Positions 26,633-35,192 of a DNA stretch of 60,603 bases are shown one piece after another. Each line of letters starts with the position of its first letter. Positions within the stretch are counted from its first letter, which is position 1. The notes below the pieces were generated by a model. It was given only the letters and a program-made list of their open reading frames with translations. It had not been told where the DNA came from and did no database searches. The position numbers and the translations under genes are program-made. This DNA is from Pseudomonas sp. M47T1. GTDB taxonomy: Bacteria; Pseudomonadota; Gammaproteobacteria; Pseudomonadales; Pseudomonadaceae. The stretch is from positions 1 to 60,603 of the forward strand of contig NZ_AJWX01000036.1 in the NCBI RefSeq assembly GCF_000263855.1. The letters are read 5' to 3'.

Positions 26633-26977
26633 TCAGCAGGGGAAGCGTTGACGCTCGTCGCGGTAGAGGCGGCGCACTTCGGCGAATTCGTGGTCGATGC
26701 GGTTGACCAAGTCTTCAATGCCGTTGAGTGGCGGATGCTTGACGCGCTCTTCCAACTGGTGGCAAAGGTCAGCCAGCTGGTTGGCGCCCATGTTGCTGCT
26801 GCTGCCCTTGAAACTGTGGGCAGCCAGGCCCAACTGCTTGGGGTCGGTGGCCTTGTGAAGTTCATTCAGCCGCGCCTCGGAGTCAGTCAGAAAGGTATCC
26901 AGCAACAGCGGATACTCCTCCTCCATGACCTCCTGCAGCGCGCTCAGCACGTCGTAGTCCAGATGTTGATTAGACAC
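26633..26977 (-). CDS. hptB: Histidine phosphotransfer protein HptB
   Basis: A 114-aa Hpt domain with the phosphoacceptor His54 in AAHSFKGSSSNMGA. In P. aeruginosa HptB relays phosphate from hybrid kinases to HsbR, which controls HsbA and through it FlgM/FliA activity and biofilm choice. The three genes hsbA, hsbR and hptB are adjacent here, which supports the assignment. Confidence 0.88.
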   Translation of the reverse strand: MSNQHLDYDVLSALQEVMEEEYPLLLDTFLTDSEARLNELHKATDPKQLGLAAHSFKGSSSNMGANQLADLCHQLEERVKHPPLNGIEDLVNRIDHEFAEVRRLYRDERQRFPC

Positions 26978-27003
26978 TTGTTCGCTCCTTGATCAAGCCG
27001 GGA

Positions 27004-28716
27004 TTATGCCAGAGCCTCCCAGGAAAATTCCACGCAGGCACTGCGGCCGTCTTCCGACCACTGGGCACTGTGGCTCAGTTGCCTGATCAGCTTCAGCCCC
27101 CGGCCGGAAAGGCCTTTTTCCTCGGCGGGGCGCGTCATGACCTGACGGGCGTCAAAGCCGTGGCCGCTGTCCTCCACATCAATGATCAGCCGCCCGCCAC
27201 TGCCTTGCGGCTGGACCAGAAAGTGCAGGCGCACATAGCCGTCCTTCAGCTGGTTGAGGCGAGTATTGCGCTGCTCGTAATATTTCGCAAATCCCTCGGC
27301 ATCGCGCTTGAGGGTGGAGTCCAGCCCCAGCACGCCATGCTCCAGGGCGTTGGAGTACAGTTCCGACAATACGCTGTACAGCGCCCCGCTCTGCGCTCGC
27401 AGGCCATGGATTTCCTGGAGCAATTGCAGCAGGTAAGGCAACGGGTTGAAACGCTTCAGGGTGTCGGCGCGCAGTTCCAGGCTCATGGACCAGTTCAGCG
27501 GGCTGGAGGCGCCGCTGTCGGAATACACCGTGGCCGGCTGCTCCAGGGAATCGGGCTCGACCATTTCCACCTGGACCATGCTGACGTCGTCGCGCGATTC
27601 ACCGCGAAAGGTCTTCAACGCCGCCTGAATGTCCTCGAACAACAGGTCGGGGTTCTTGTTCAGCTCGAACACCCGCTGCAACCGCTCCACACCAAACAAC
27701 TGGTCGTCGGCATTGGCGGTGTCGATCACGCCGTCGGACAGCAGGAACAGCCGGTCACCCGGTTGCAGCGCAAACACTTCGGTCTTGTCCTGGAAAGTCG
27801 CCCGTGACAACACGCCCAGCGGCAGATGACGAGAGCGCAGGGGCACATGCTCGCCGGTGTCCAGGCGATGCAGGTAACCGTCCGGCATGCCGCCATTCCA
27901 CACCTCTACGATGCGCCGCTGAAAATTGAGGTTGAGCAGGGTCGCGCAGCAAAACATGTCCACCGGCAGGATGCGCTTGAGCTTGGCGTTCATCTCCCGC
28001 AGGATTTCCGGCAGGCCGTAGCCCTTGGCGGTCATGCCATAGAACACTTCTGCCAGGGGCATGGCGCCCACGGCAGCGGGCAAGCCATGGCCGGTGAAAT
28101 CGCCCAGCAGCATGTGCATGCCGCCCGACGGCGTGAACGCTGCCAGCAGCAGGTCGCCATTGAACAATGCGTAGGGGGATTGCATGTAGCGGATGTTGGG
28201 CGAGCTGAGGCAGCCCGAATGCGCCACCTGGTCGAACACCGCCTTGGCCACGCGCTGCTCGTTGAGCAGGTAGCCGTGGTGGCGGGTGATCAGGTCGCGC
28301 TGCTCCAGCACTGTGGCTTGCAGCCGACGCAGGCGGTCCATGGCCTTGATCTTGGCGGCCAGGATCACCTGGTTGTAGGGCTTTGCCAGAAAGTCGTCGC
28401 CCCCCGCCTCCAGGCAGCGCACCAGGGCTTGCTCTTCAGTCATGGAAGTGAGGAAAATGATCGGCACCAGCGCTTCGCCGGCCAGCTCCTTGATTTGCCG
28501 CGCCGCCTCGAAACCGTCCACCACCGGCATCATGGCGTCCAGCAGCACCAGTTGCGGGCGGCGCTGGGCAAAGACTTCGACTGCTTCCTGCCCATCGCTG
28601 GCGGTCAACACGCGATGGCCCTGGCGCCGTACAATGCTGGACAGCAACATGCGATCAGTCATGTTGTCGTCGGCAATCAGTACGGTCAGCGGTTCACTGG
28701 CCTCGAGCATGGTCAT
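27004..28716 (-). CDS. hsbR: HsbR-type response regulator: receiver, PP2C phosphatase, anti-sigma kinase domain
   Basis: A 570-aa protein. The receiver domain has Asp60 as phosphoacceptor (LVLLDAMMP). A SpoIIE/PP2C-type phosphatase domain follows (about 190-400, LLGDFTGHGLPAAVGAMP, DDVSMVQVE). The C-terminus is a HATPase_c serine-kinase-like domain (about 430-568). This is the architecture of P. aeruginosa HsbR, which both phosphorylates and dephosphorylates HsbA. The start overlaps the hsbA stop by 4 bp; an ATG at residue 3 is an alternative. Confidence 0.9.
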   Translation of the reverse strand: MTMLEASEPLTVLIADDNMTDRMLLSSIVRRQGHRVLTASDGQEAVEVFAQRRPQLVLLDAMMPVVDGFEAARQIKELAGEALVPIIFLTSMTEEQALVRCLEAGGDDFLAKPYNQVILAAKIKAMDRLRRLQATVLEQRDLITRHHGYLLNEQRVAKAVFDQVAHSGCLSSPNIRYMQSPYALFNGDLLLAAFTPSGGMHMLLGDFTGHGLPAAVGAMPLAEVFYGMTAKGYGLPEILREMNAKLKRILPVDMFCCATLLNLNFQRRIVEVWNGGMPDGYLHRLDTGEHVPLRSRHLPLGVLSRATFQDKTEVFALQPGDRLFLLSDGVIDTANADDQLFGVERLQRVFELNKNPDLLFEDIQAALKTFRGESRDDVSMVQVEMVEPDSLEQPATVYSDSGASSPLNWSMSLELRADTLKRFNPLPYLLQLLQEIHGLRAQSGALYSVLSELYSNALEHGVLGLDSTLKRDAEGFAKYYEQRNTRLNQLKDGYVRLHFLVQPQGSGGRLIIDVEDSGHGFDARQVMTRPAEEKGLSGRGLKLIRQLSHSAQWSEDGRSACVEFSWEALA

Positions 28717-29018
28717 TCGATCTTGAACAATTTGTCGAAATTGGAAATCGCAAGGATTTTCTTCACGTCGCTGTTGCTGTTGACCAGCCGTACCTTGGCC
28801 GCATCGCCGCCGGCGTGGTCACGTAGCAGCAACAGCATGCCCAGTGCCGAGCTGTCGAGGTAGGTGGTATTCTTGAGGTCGATTATGTAGGCCTTGGGCT
28901 TTTCGTTGCCACGCTCGTAGGCGTCACGAAATGACTGGTGGGAGCCAAAGTCGAACCGACCAACAATGCTGATGGTCAGCTCTTTTCCCTGGGCAGAGTA
29001 TTCAGCTTTTACGGCCAT
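28713..29018 (-). CDS. hsbA: HsbA anti-anti-sigma factor (STAS domain)
   Basis: A 101-aa STAS domain protein. With the start at 29018 (MAVKAEYSAQG) the phosphorylatable serine in TYLDSSALGM falls at residue 56, as in P. aeruginosa HsbA. It binds FlgM when unphosphorylated and so frees FliA. A start two codons upstream is possible. Confidence 0.9.
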   Translation of the reverse strand: MAVKAEYSAQGKELTISIVGRFDFGSHQSFRDAYERGNEKPKAYIIDLKNTTYLDSSALGMLLLLRDHAGGDAAKVRLVNSNSDVKKILAISNFDKLFKIE

Positions 29019-29106
29019 GTACAAAATTCCTTTAAATTAGCCAGCTCCGTACAAGGTTTAGCATCGTGGACGGCCACCGGCAACCTGCGCCTTGACAAAT
29101 AACTGG

Positions 29107-29556
29107 CTAGAAGCCGGCCTGACGCGGCAAACGCTGGGACAGTTCATCGAGCAGCTTCTGCTCGCGCCTGTCCTCCAACTGCCGGGCTTCGTCGATATAA
29201 CGCTGCACCAGCTTGCGCAGGCCTTCTACCCGCGCGTACGCCTGCTGCCAGGTAACCCGGGCGTTCTCGAGGTTTTTCTGGTGCCAGGCCAGGCTCTGCT
29301 TCTGTTGGGCAACGGCGGTTTCCAATTGGTTCAAAAACCGCTGGTAGTTCATTAGCCACTGGCCGGAAACGCCCTTGCTGCCGTAGGTATGCCACTGGGC
29401 CTGATAGTCTTCGCGGTAGCGGTCAAGCTCCGCCAGCTTGCCTTCGGAGATGCGCACCTGACCCTGAAAATGCCCCAGCCGCTGGGCGGCGGTGCGCTCG
29501 GTCTTTTCGGCCATGTCTACCACCGGGGCCAGGCGTGCTGCGCGACTGATCGCCAT
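29107..29556 (-). CDS. fliJ: Flagellar export chaperone FliJ
   Basis: A 149-aa protein that is almost entirely coiled coil, as expected for FliJ, which sits at the centre of the FliI ATPase ring. It lies 6 nt downstream of fliI. Confidence 0.92.
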   Translation of the reverse strand: MAISRAARLAPVVDMAEKTERTAAQRLGHFQGQVRISEGKLAELDRYREDYQAQWHTYGSKGVSGQWLMNYQRFLNQLETAVAQQKQSLAWHQKNLENARVTWQQAYARVEGLRKLVQRYIDEARQLEDRREQKLLDELSQRLPRQAGF

Positions 29557-29562
29557 GGCCTA

Positions 29563-30921
29563 TCAGCTCTGCGCCACGGGTTTGAACACGGCCGCCAGGC
29601 GTTCGCCGCTGGCTTCCAGGCTTTCGTTGTCGTCCAGCCCCTGGCGCAGGTAGCGTACCAGGGTGGGGTGCAGGTTGATGGCCAGGTCCGTCTCGCGGTC
29701 GCCGCCAGGCACATAGGCGCCGACGCTGATCAAGTCGCGGCTTTGCTGGTAGCGCGACCACAGCTGCTTGAACTGCTGGGCCTGGGCCATGTGCTGCGGG
29801 CTGACCACGCTGGGCATGACCCGGCTGATGGACGCTTCGATGTCGATGGCCGGGTAGTGCCCCTCCTCCGCCAGGCGCCGGGACAGCACGATGTGGCCGT
29901 CAAGCACACCCCGCGCCGAGTCGGCGATGGGGTCCTGCTGGTCGTCGCCTTCCGACAGCACCGTGTAAAAGGCGGTGATGGAGCCACCACCGGCCTCGGC
30001 GTTGCCGGCGCGCTCCACCAGCTTGGGCAGCTTGGCGAACACGGACGGCGGGTAACCCTTGGTAGCCGGCGGCTCGCCGATAGCCAGGGCGATTTCCCGC
30101 TGGGCCTGGGCGAAACGGGTCAGGGAGTCCATCAGCAACAGGACGTTCTTGCCCTTGTCGCGGAAATATTCGGCAATACGTGTGCAATACATGGCGGCGC
30201 GCAGGCGCATCAGCGGCGCTTCGTCAGCCGGCGAGGCGACGACCACGGAACGCTTGAGGCCTTCTTCGCCCAGAATGTTCTCGATGAATTCCTTCACCTC
30301 GCGGCCCCGCTCGCCAATCAGGCCTACCACAATGATGTCGGCCTCGGTGAAGCGGGTCATCATGCCCAGCAGCACACTCTTGCCCACCCCGGTACCGGCG
30401 AACAGGCCCAGGCGCTGGCCGCGGCCTACCGTCAACAAACCGTTGATGCTGCGAATGCCTACGTCCAGTGGCTGGCTGATAGGGTCGCGCTTGAGCGGGT
30501 TGATGGTGGGGCCGTCCATGGGCACCCAGTCTTCGGCCTTCATGCCGCCCTTGCCGTCCAGGGCACGGCCGGCACCGTCAAGAATACGCCCCAGCATGCT
30601 CATGCCCATGGGCAGGCGGCCGGTGTCGGCCAGCGGTACCACGCGGGCGCCCGGGGCAATGCCGGCAACACTGCCCACTGGCATCAGGAATATTTTGGTG
30701 CCGGAGAAGCCCATGACCTCGGCTTCCACCTGCACTGGGTGATGACTGTCGTCGTTGATCACCACGCAGCGGCTGCCCATGGCGGCGCGCAGGCCTTCGG
30801 CTTCCAGGGTCAGGCCCACCATGCGCAGCAGGCGCCCTTCCAGCACGGGCTGCGCCGGCAGGCTGACCACCGACGCGTAGCCGCTCAGGCGCTTGGCAAA
30901 ACTGGTGCGGTCAAGGCGCAT
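29563..30921 (-). CDS. fliI: Flagellar export ATPase FliI
   Basis: A 452-aa hexameric ATPase of the export apparatus, related to the F1 beta subunit. Walker A FAGTGVGKS is at residues 174-182, and Walker B lies in NVLLLMDSLTR. Start 30921 (MRLDRTSFAKRL) fits family members and gives an 11-bp overlap with fliH. The longer frame would add 19 residues not seen in the family. Confidence 0.96.
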   Translation of the reverse strand: MRLDRTSFAKRLSGYASVVSLPAQPVLEGRLLRMVGLTLEAEGLRAAMGSRCVVINDDSHHPVQVEAEVMGFSGTKIFLMPVGSVAGIAPGARVVPLADTGRLPMGMSMLGRILDGAGRALDGKGGMKAEDWVPMDGPTINPLKRDPISQPLDVGIRSINGLLTVGRGQRLGLFAGTGVGKSVLLGMMTRFTEADIIVVGLIGERGREVKEFIENILGEEGLKRSVVVASPADEAPLMRLRAAMYCTRIAEYFRDKGKNVLLLMDSLTRFAQAQREIALAIGEPPATKGYPPSVFAKLPKLVERAGNAEAGGGSITAFYTVLSEGDDQQDPIADSARGVLDGHIVLSRRLAEEGHYPAIDIEASISRVMPSVVSPQHMAQAQQFKQLWSRYQQSRDLISVGAYVPGGDRETDLAINLHPTLVRYLRQGLDDNESLEASGERLAAVFKPVAQS

Positions 30922-31675
30922 CTGGGCCATCCAGCTCGACGCTGACATCGGCTTCGGCGGGGTGCAGCGCTTGTTCATGCAACTGGTCGAACAGCTGCGC
31001 CAGGGCTTGGGTAATGCGCGTCTCGATGCTGGCGTCGATACGGCTGTGCTCGGACTCTACGCGGCAGCCGCCGGGCAACAGGGCCTCGTCTTCAACGATG
31101 CGCCAGGTTTCTTCGTGACGCTCGCGCAGGGCCTTGATCTGGTCGAAGTCCTGGGGGTTGATGAAAATCCGCACGTTGCCGGCGCCCATGGGCAGCAACT
31201 TCAACGATTCACGCAACACGTGTTCGATCTGGCTGGAGTCGGTGCTCAGCTCGCGCTGGATCACCTGGCGGGTGATGTGCCCCACCAACTCCACCAGCGA
31301 TTTTTCAATCTGACTGTCCTGCTCGGCGATGGGCGCCATCAGGTGCTCCATCAGCTGTTCCAGGCTTTGCAGCTTGGCCGACAGGGCCACTTCGGCCTCT
31401 TGGCGCACCTTGAGGGTGGTGCTGTGGAAACCTTCCTTCTCGCCCGTGGCGAAGCCTTCGTTGTAGGCCTCCTGGCGGATGCTTTCCAGCTCTTCCAACG
31501 TCAGCGGCTGGACTTCCTCCAGCGGCACTTCCTCGATTTCTTCAACCAGGGGCTCGGGTTCCGGCTCGGGCTCGGGCACTTCGGGGTCGAAGCTGGGGAT
31601 GGCCCACAGGTCGAAACCTTGCAGATCCTTGGCGCGGATCAAATCGCTTGGGTGTTCTTCAGAGGGGCGGGACAT
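30911..31675 (-). CDS. fliH: Flagellar assembly protein FliH
   Basis: A 254-aa regulator of FliI. The N-terminal part is acidic with a run of EPEPEPEP, the middle is a coiled coil, and the C-terminal domain (about 120-245) resembles the stator of F/V-type ATPases. It is separated from fliG by 159 nt holding a perfect 31-bp inverted repeat. Confidence 0.93.
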   Translation of the reverse strand: MSRPSEEHPSDLIRAKDLQGFDLWAIPSFDPEVPEPEPEPEPLVEEIEEVPLEEVQPLTLEELESIRQEAYNEGFATGEKEGFHSTTLKVRQEAEVALSAKLQSLEQLMEHLMAPIAEQDSQIEKSLVELVGHITRQVIQRELSTDSSQIEHVLRESLKLLPMGAGNVRIFINPQDFDQIKALRERHEETWRIVEDEALLPGGCRVESEHSRIDASIETRITQALAQLFDQLHEQALHPAEADVSVELDGPDAP

Positions 31676-31716
31676 TGATTATTCCTGATGGCGCCAGAAT
31701 GCTTGAGGTCGGCGGT

Positions 31717-31801
31717 GGCCTCTTCGCGGGCAGAGCCCGCTCCCACACTGGCCGATGTGGCCTGACCCTATGTGGGAGCGGGCTCTGCCCGCGAAGAGGC
31801 C
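31717..31801. repeat. Perfect 31-bp inverted repeat (REP pair) between fliG and fliH
   Basis: The arms 31717-31747 and 31771-31801 are exact reverse complements around a 23-nt centre. Each contains the GTGGGAGCGGGCTCTGCCCG core of the REP family. The RNA would form a very stable hairpin inside the fliE-J transcript. Confidence 0.92.
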
Positions 31802-31834
31802 CGCCCGGTCAACGTGAGACCACGAAACGGCAGC

Positions 31835-32854
31835 TTAGATCATTTCCTCGCCGCCCTTGCCGCCCAGCACAATCTCGCCGGCCTCGGCCATGCGACGGGC
31901 AATGGTAAGGATTTCCTTCTGCGCCGTTTCCACGTCGCTGACCCGTACCGGCCCCTTGGCTTCCAGGTCGTCGCGCAGCAACTCGGCGGCACGCTTGGAC
32001 ATGTTCTTGAAGATCTTTTCCTTGACGTTCTCGTCCGAGCCCTTGAGGGCCAGCACCAGTACGTCGGAGGACACTTCGCGCAGCAACGCCTGGATACCGC
32101 GGTCGTCCACGTCGGCCAGGTTGTTGAACACGAACATGAGGTCTTCGATCTGACCGGACAGGTCTTCGTCGACTTCGCGAATAGAGTCCATGAGCGCACC
32201 TTCCACCGAACTGTCGAGGAAGTTCATGATGTCGGCCGCACGCTTGATACCACCCAGGGTAGTACGCGAAGCGTTGGAGTTGCCCGAGAACTGCTTCTCG
32301 AGGATCTGGTTCAATTCTTTCAGCGCCGCCGGTTGCACGGTGTTGAGCGACGATACCCGCAGGATGATGTCCAGGCGCACCTTGTGGTCGAAATGGCCCA
32401 GCACCTCGCCAGCCTGGTCGGGGTCCAGGTACGCCACCACGATCGCCTGGATCTGCGGGTGTTCGTAACGGATCACGTCGGCCACAGCGCGCGGTTCCAT
32501 CCACTTCAGGCTGTCCAGGCCGCTGGTGTTGCCACCCAGCAGGATGCGGTCGATCAGGCCGTTGGCCTTGTCTTCACCCAGGGCGCTGGTGAGCATCTTG
32601 CGGATATAGGTGTCCGAACCCACGCCAAGGCTGGTCTGGTCGCCGACGATCTCGACGAACTCGCTCATTACCTGTTCGACCTGCTCGCGGTGCACGTTGC
32701 GCATCTGCGCCATCGCCACGCCCACGCGCTGAACTTCCTTGGGCCCCATGTGCCGCAGCACCTGGGCGGCATCGGTCTCGCCCAGGGACAGCAGGAGGAT
32801 GGCCGCCTTGTCGACTTTGGTCAGTTTGGCGGCAAGCGCTTGATTGTTACTCAT
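31835..32854 (-). CDS. fliG: Flagellar motor switch protein FliG
   Basis: A 339-aa rotor protein made of helical N, middle and C domains. The C-terminal torque helix region, with its conserved charges, lies in LMFVFNNLADVDDRGIQ. It overlaps fliF by 8 bp. Confidence 0.97.
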   Translation of the reverse strand: MSNNQALAAKLTKVDKAAILLLSLGETDAAQVLRHMGPKEVQRVGVAMAQMRNVHREQVEQVMSEFVEIVGDQTSLGVGSDTYIRKMLTSALGEDKANGLIDRILLGGNTSGLDSLKWMEPRAVADVIRYEHPQIQAIVVAYLDPDQAGEVLGHFDHKVRLDIILRVSSLNTVQPAALKELNQILEKQFSGNSNASRTTLGGIKRAADIMNFLDSSVEGALMDSIREVDEDLSGQIEDLMFVFNNLADVDDRGIQALLREVSSDVLVLALKGSDENVKEKIFKNMSKRAAELLRDDLEAKGPVRVSDVETAQKEILTIARRMAEAGEIVLGGKGGEEMI

Positions 32855-34634
32855 CGGCGTTAATCCACTCTTTCACGACCTGGGCCACGCGACCCGGGTC
32901 TTCGGCCACCAGACTCTTGATTGCGTTCAACTGAGCGTCATATCCCTCGCTCGGGCTAGGCAGCAGGATACTCTGCGGCCCACCCAGGGTGACACGATCG
33001 TTGGCCAGTTCGCCATCCAGACCGCCCATGCCACCCAGTTCCACGTCGCCGTCGGCGCCGACCAGCCCTTTGTTCTTGCCACCGCTGATGTTGTTGAGCA
33101 CAGGGCGCAACACACCAAATACCAGCACCAGGATGAACAGCACACCCAGTACCTGCTTGACCACATCCCAGAACCACGGCTGCTGGTAGAAGGCAATTTC
33201 CGGTACCACTTCGCCACGGTCCGCCGAGAACGGCGCATTGATCACCGTCACGCTGTCGCCACGGCTGGCGTCAAAGCCAACGGCATCCTGCACCAGGCGG
33301 GTGAAGCGCGACAGGTCGTCGGCGCTCCACGGGTTGTGGCTGACCTCGCCCTTCGCGTCGGTCTTGACCTGGTCATCCACCACCACCGCCACCGACAGGC
33401 GGGTCAGGCGACCCTGCTGCTGCTTGGTGTGGCTGATGGAGCGGTCCAGTTCGAAGTTCTTGGTGGACTGGTTACGCTTGTCGGCCGGGTACGGCGCCAA
33501 CATCGGCTGACCAGTGGCGGGGTCCATGATCTGTTGACCATTGGCGTCCAGCAACGGTTGGCCTGGCGGAATCGCTGCCGGGGCTGCCGGGGCTGCCGCG
33601 CCGCCGGTTTTCTGAGGCGCGCTGGCAGGCGAAGGCGGCTGGTTGCTCAGGGCACCCGGCACGCCCGAAGGGCCGCTGCCGCTGGAGCGCTGCTCGGTCA
33701 CCGACTGCTCGCTGCGCAGGGCCGGTTGATCAGGGTTGAATTGTTCGCTGGTGGATTCCACGGCACTGAAGTCTACGTCTGCCGATACTTCAGCCTTGTA
33801 GCGATCGTTGCCCAGTACCGGTTCCAGAATGTTGTGCACACGCTGGGTGAGCATGCTTTCCATTTTGCGGCTGTAGTCGAACTGCTTGCCGGCCATGGTC
33901 AGCTCGGAGTCTTGCAGTTGCTCGGACAGCAGGTTGCCCTTCTGGTCCACCACGGCAACGCCGGACTTGTCCATTTCCGGCACGCTGGTGGCCACCAGGT
34001 TGACGATGGCCAACACTTGGCCTGCGTCCAGGGTACGGCCCGGGTACAGCTCTACCAATACCGACGCGGTGGGCTTGCGGTCATCGCGCACGAACACCGA
34101 GCTTTTCGGAATGGCCAGGTGCACACGGGCACCCTTGACGTTGTTCAGGCTGGAGATGGTGCGGGCCAGCTCGCCTTCAAGGCCTTGACGGTAACGCGCG
34201 GTTTCCATGAACTGGCTGGTGCCGAGCGCCTGTTCCTTGTCCATGATTTCATAGCCGACGTTGCCGTCGCTAGGCGCCACGCCGGCAGCCGCCAGCTTCA
34301 TCCGCGCACGGCCGATGTCGTCAGCCTTCACCAACAGTGCGCCGGAGTTCGGCTCAACGGTGTAAGGGATGTCGGCCGCGTTCAGGGTCTCCATCACTTG
34401 CTTGGTGTCCATGCCGGCAAGACTGCCGTACAGAGGACGGTAATCAGGTTGCTGCGACCACAGCACCACGGCAAAACCAATCGCCACGCTGGCAGCCAGG
34501 CCGACCAACAGGCCCACCTGACGCAACATGGTCATCTTGGAAATATTTTCCAGGAATGACAGGCCAAACAGCGGCGCTTTGCCACCGGCTGCGCCGCTCT
34601 TGGCGGGTACGTTATCCACGACTGCGTCTGCCAT
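32847..34634 (-). CDS. fliF: Flagellar MS-ring protein FliF
   Basis: A 595-aa ring protein with an N-terminal membrane helix (VGLLVGLAASVAIGFAVVLW), a large periplasmic part with ring-building motifs and a Pro/Ala-rich loop (about 335-375), a second membrane helix (VLGVLFILVLVFGVLRPVL) and the C-terminal FliG-binding tail. Confidence 0.97.
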   Translation of the reverse strand: MADAVVDNVPAKSGAAGGKAPLFGLSFLENISKMTMLRQVGLLVGLAASVAIGFAVVLWSQQPDYRPLYGSLAGMDTKQVMETLNAADIPYTVEPNSGALLVKADDIGRARMKLAAAGVAPSDGNVGYEIMDKEQALGTSQFMETARYRQGLEGELARTISSLNNVKGARVHLAIPKSSVFVRDDRKPTASVLVELYPGRTLDAGQVLAIVNLVATSVPEMDKSGVAVVDQKGNLLSEQLQDSELTMAGKQFDYSRKMESMLTQRVHNILEPVLGNDRYKAEVSADVDFSAVESTSEQFNPDQPALRSEQSVTEQRSSGSGPSGVPGALSNQPPSPASAPQKTGGAAAPAAPAAIPPGQPLLDANGQQIMDPATGQPMLAPYPADKRNQSTKNFELDRSISHTKQQQGRLTRLSVAVVVDDQVKTDAKGEVSHNPWSADDLSRFTRLVQDAVGFDASRGDSVTVINAPFSADRGEVVPEIAFYQQPWFWDVVKQVLGVLFILVLVFGVLRPVLNNISGGKNKGLVGADGDVELGGMGGLDGELANDRVTLGGPQSILLPSPSEGYDAQLNAIKSLVAEDPGRVAQVVKEWINADE

Positions 34635-34649
34635 GTCTCAATCTCGCCC

Positions 34650-34979
34650 TTAAACCGGCATCTGCATGATGTCTTGGTACGCCTGAACCAGCTTGTTGCG
34701 TACCTGAGTCAGCGCCTGAAACGACACGCTGGCTTTCTGCGACGCCACCATCACGTCGGTGATGTCGACACCGCTCTTGCCGATTTCGAAGGCGTTGGCC
34801 AACTGATCCGACGCCTGCTGGGTGTCGCTGACCTTGTTGACCGCATTGCCGAGCAAGTCGGCAAAGCTGCTAGTGCCCGCCGCTTCCGGGGCGGCAGCAG
34901 TCTTGCTGGCACCCATGGCGTCAGCCTGCATGGTGCGCATGTCCATAATCAGACGGTTGAATTCAATACCTTGGCTCAT
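34650..34979 (-). CDS. fliE: Flagellar hook-basal body protein FliE
   Basis: A 109-aa helical protein that joins the MS ring to the rod; the C-terminus SVSFQALTQVRNKLVQAYQD is typical. It is the first gene of the fliEFGHIJ operon, behind a sigma-54 promoter. Confidence 0.96.
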   Translation of the reverse strand: MSQGIEFNRLIMDMRTMQADAMGASKTAAAPEAAGTSSFADLLGNAVNKVSDTQQASDQLANAFEIGKSGVDITDVMVASQKASVSFQALTQVRNKLVQAYQDIMQMPV

Positions 34980-35040
34980 GGATCACTCTCTCCGACGGCC
35001 CGCAATTTTTTGACACTGTTACAACGGATACAAAGGAGGT

Positions 35041-35057
35041 AGCAACAAGGGTGCCAG
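35041..35057 (-). promoter_or_regulatory. Sigma-54 promoter of the fliEFGHIJ operon
   Basis: The minus strand reads CTGGCACCCTTGTTGCT: near-consensus -24 and -12 boxes with the required 10-nt GG-GC spacing. It lies 62 nt upstream of the fliE start. Confidence 0.85.
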
Positions 35058-35097
35058 CTCCGGACCTGCATCACAAAAACCTTACACAACAATGCGC

Positions 35098-35153
35098 GAG
35101 CTGGCTTGCCAGCGGGCTTGTGATGGTTCAAAAGCTCGCTGGCAAGCCAGGCC
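35098..35153. repeat. REP-like palindrome between fleR and fliE
   Basis: GAGCTGGCTTGCCAGCGGGC and AAGCTCGCTGGCAAGCCAGG are inverted arms of the same subtype as the element at 52949-53016. Confidence 0.7.
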
Positions 35154-35192
35154 CCACAGATCAGGTTGTGGCCGTTGTTTTAATTTCGATAA

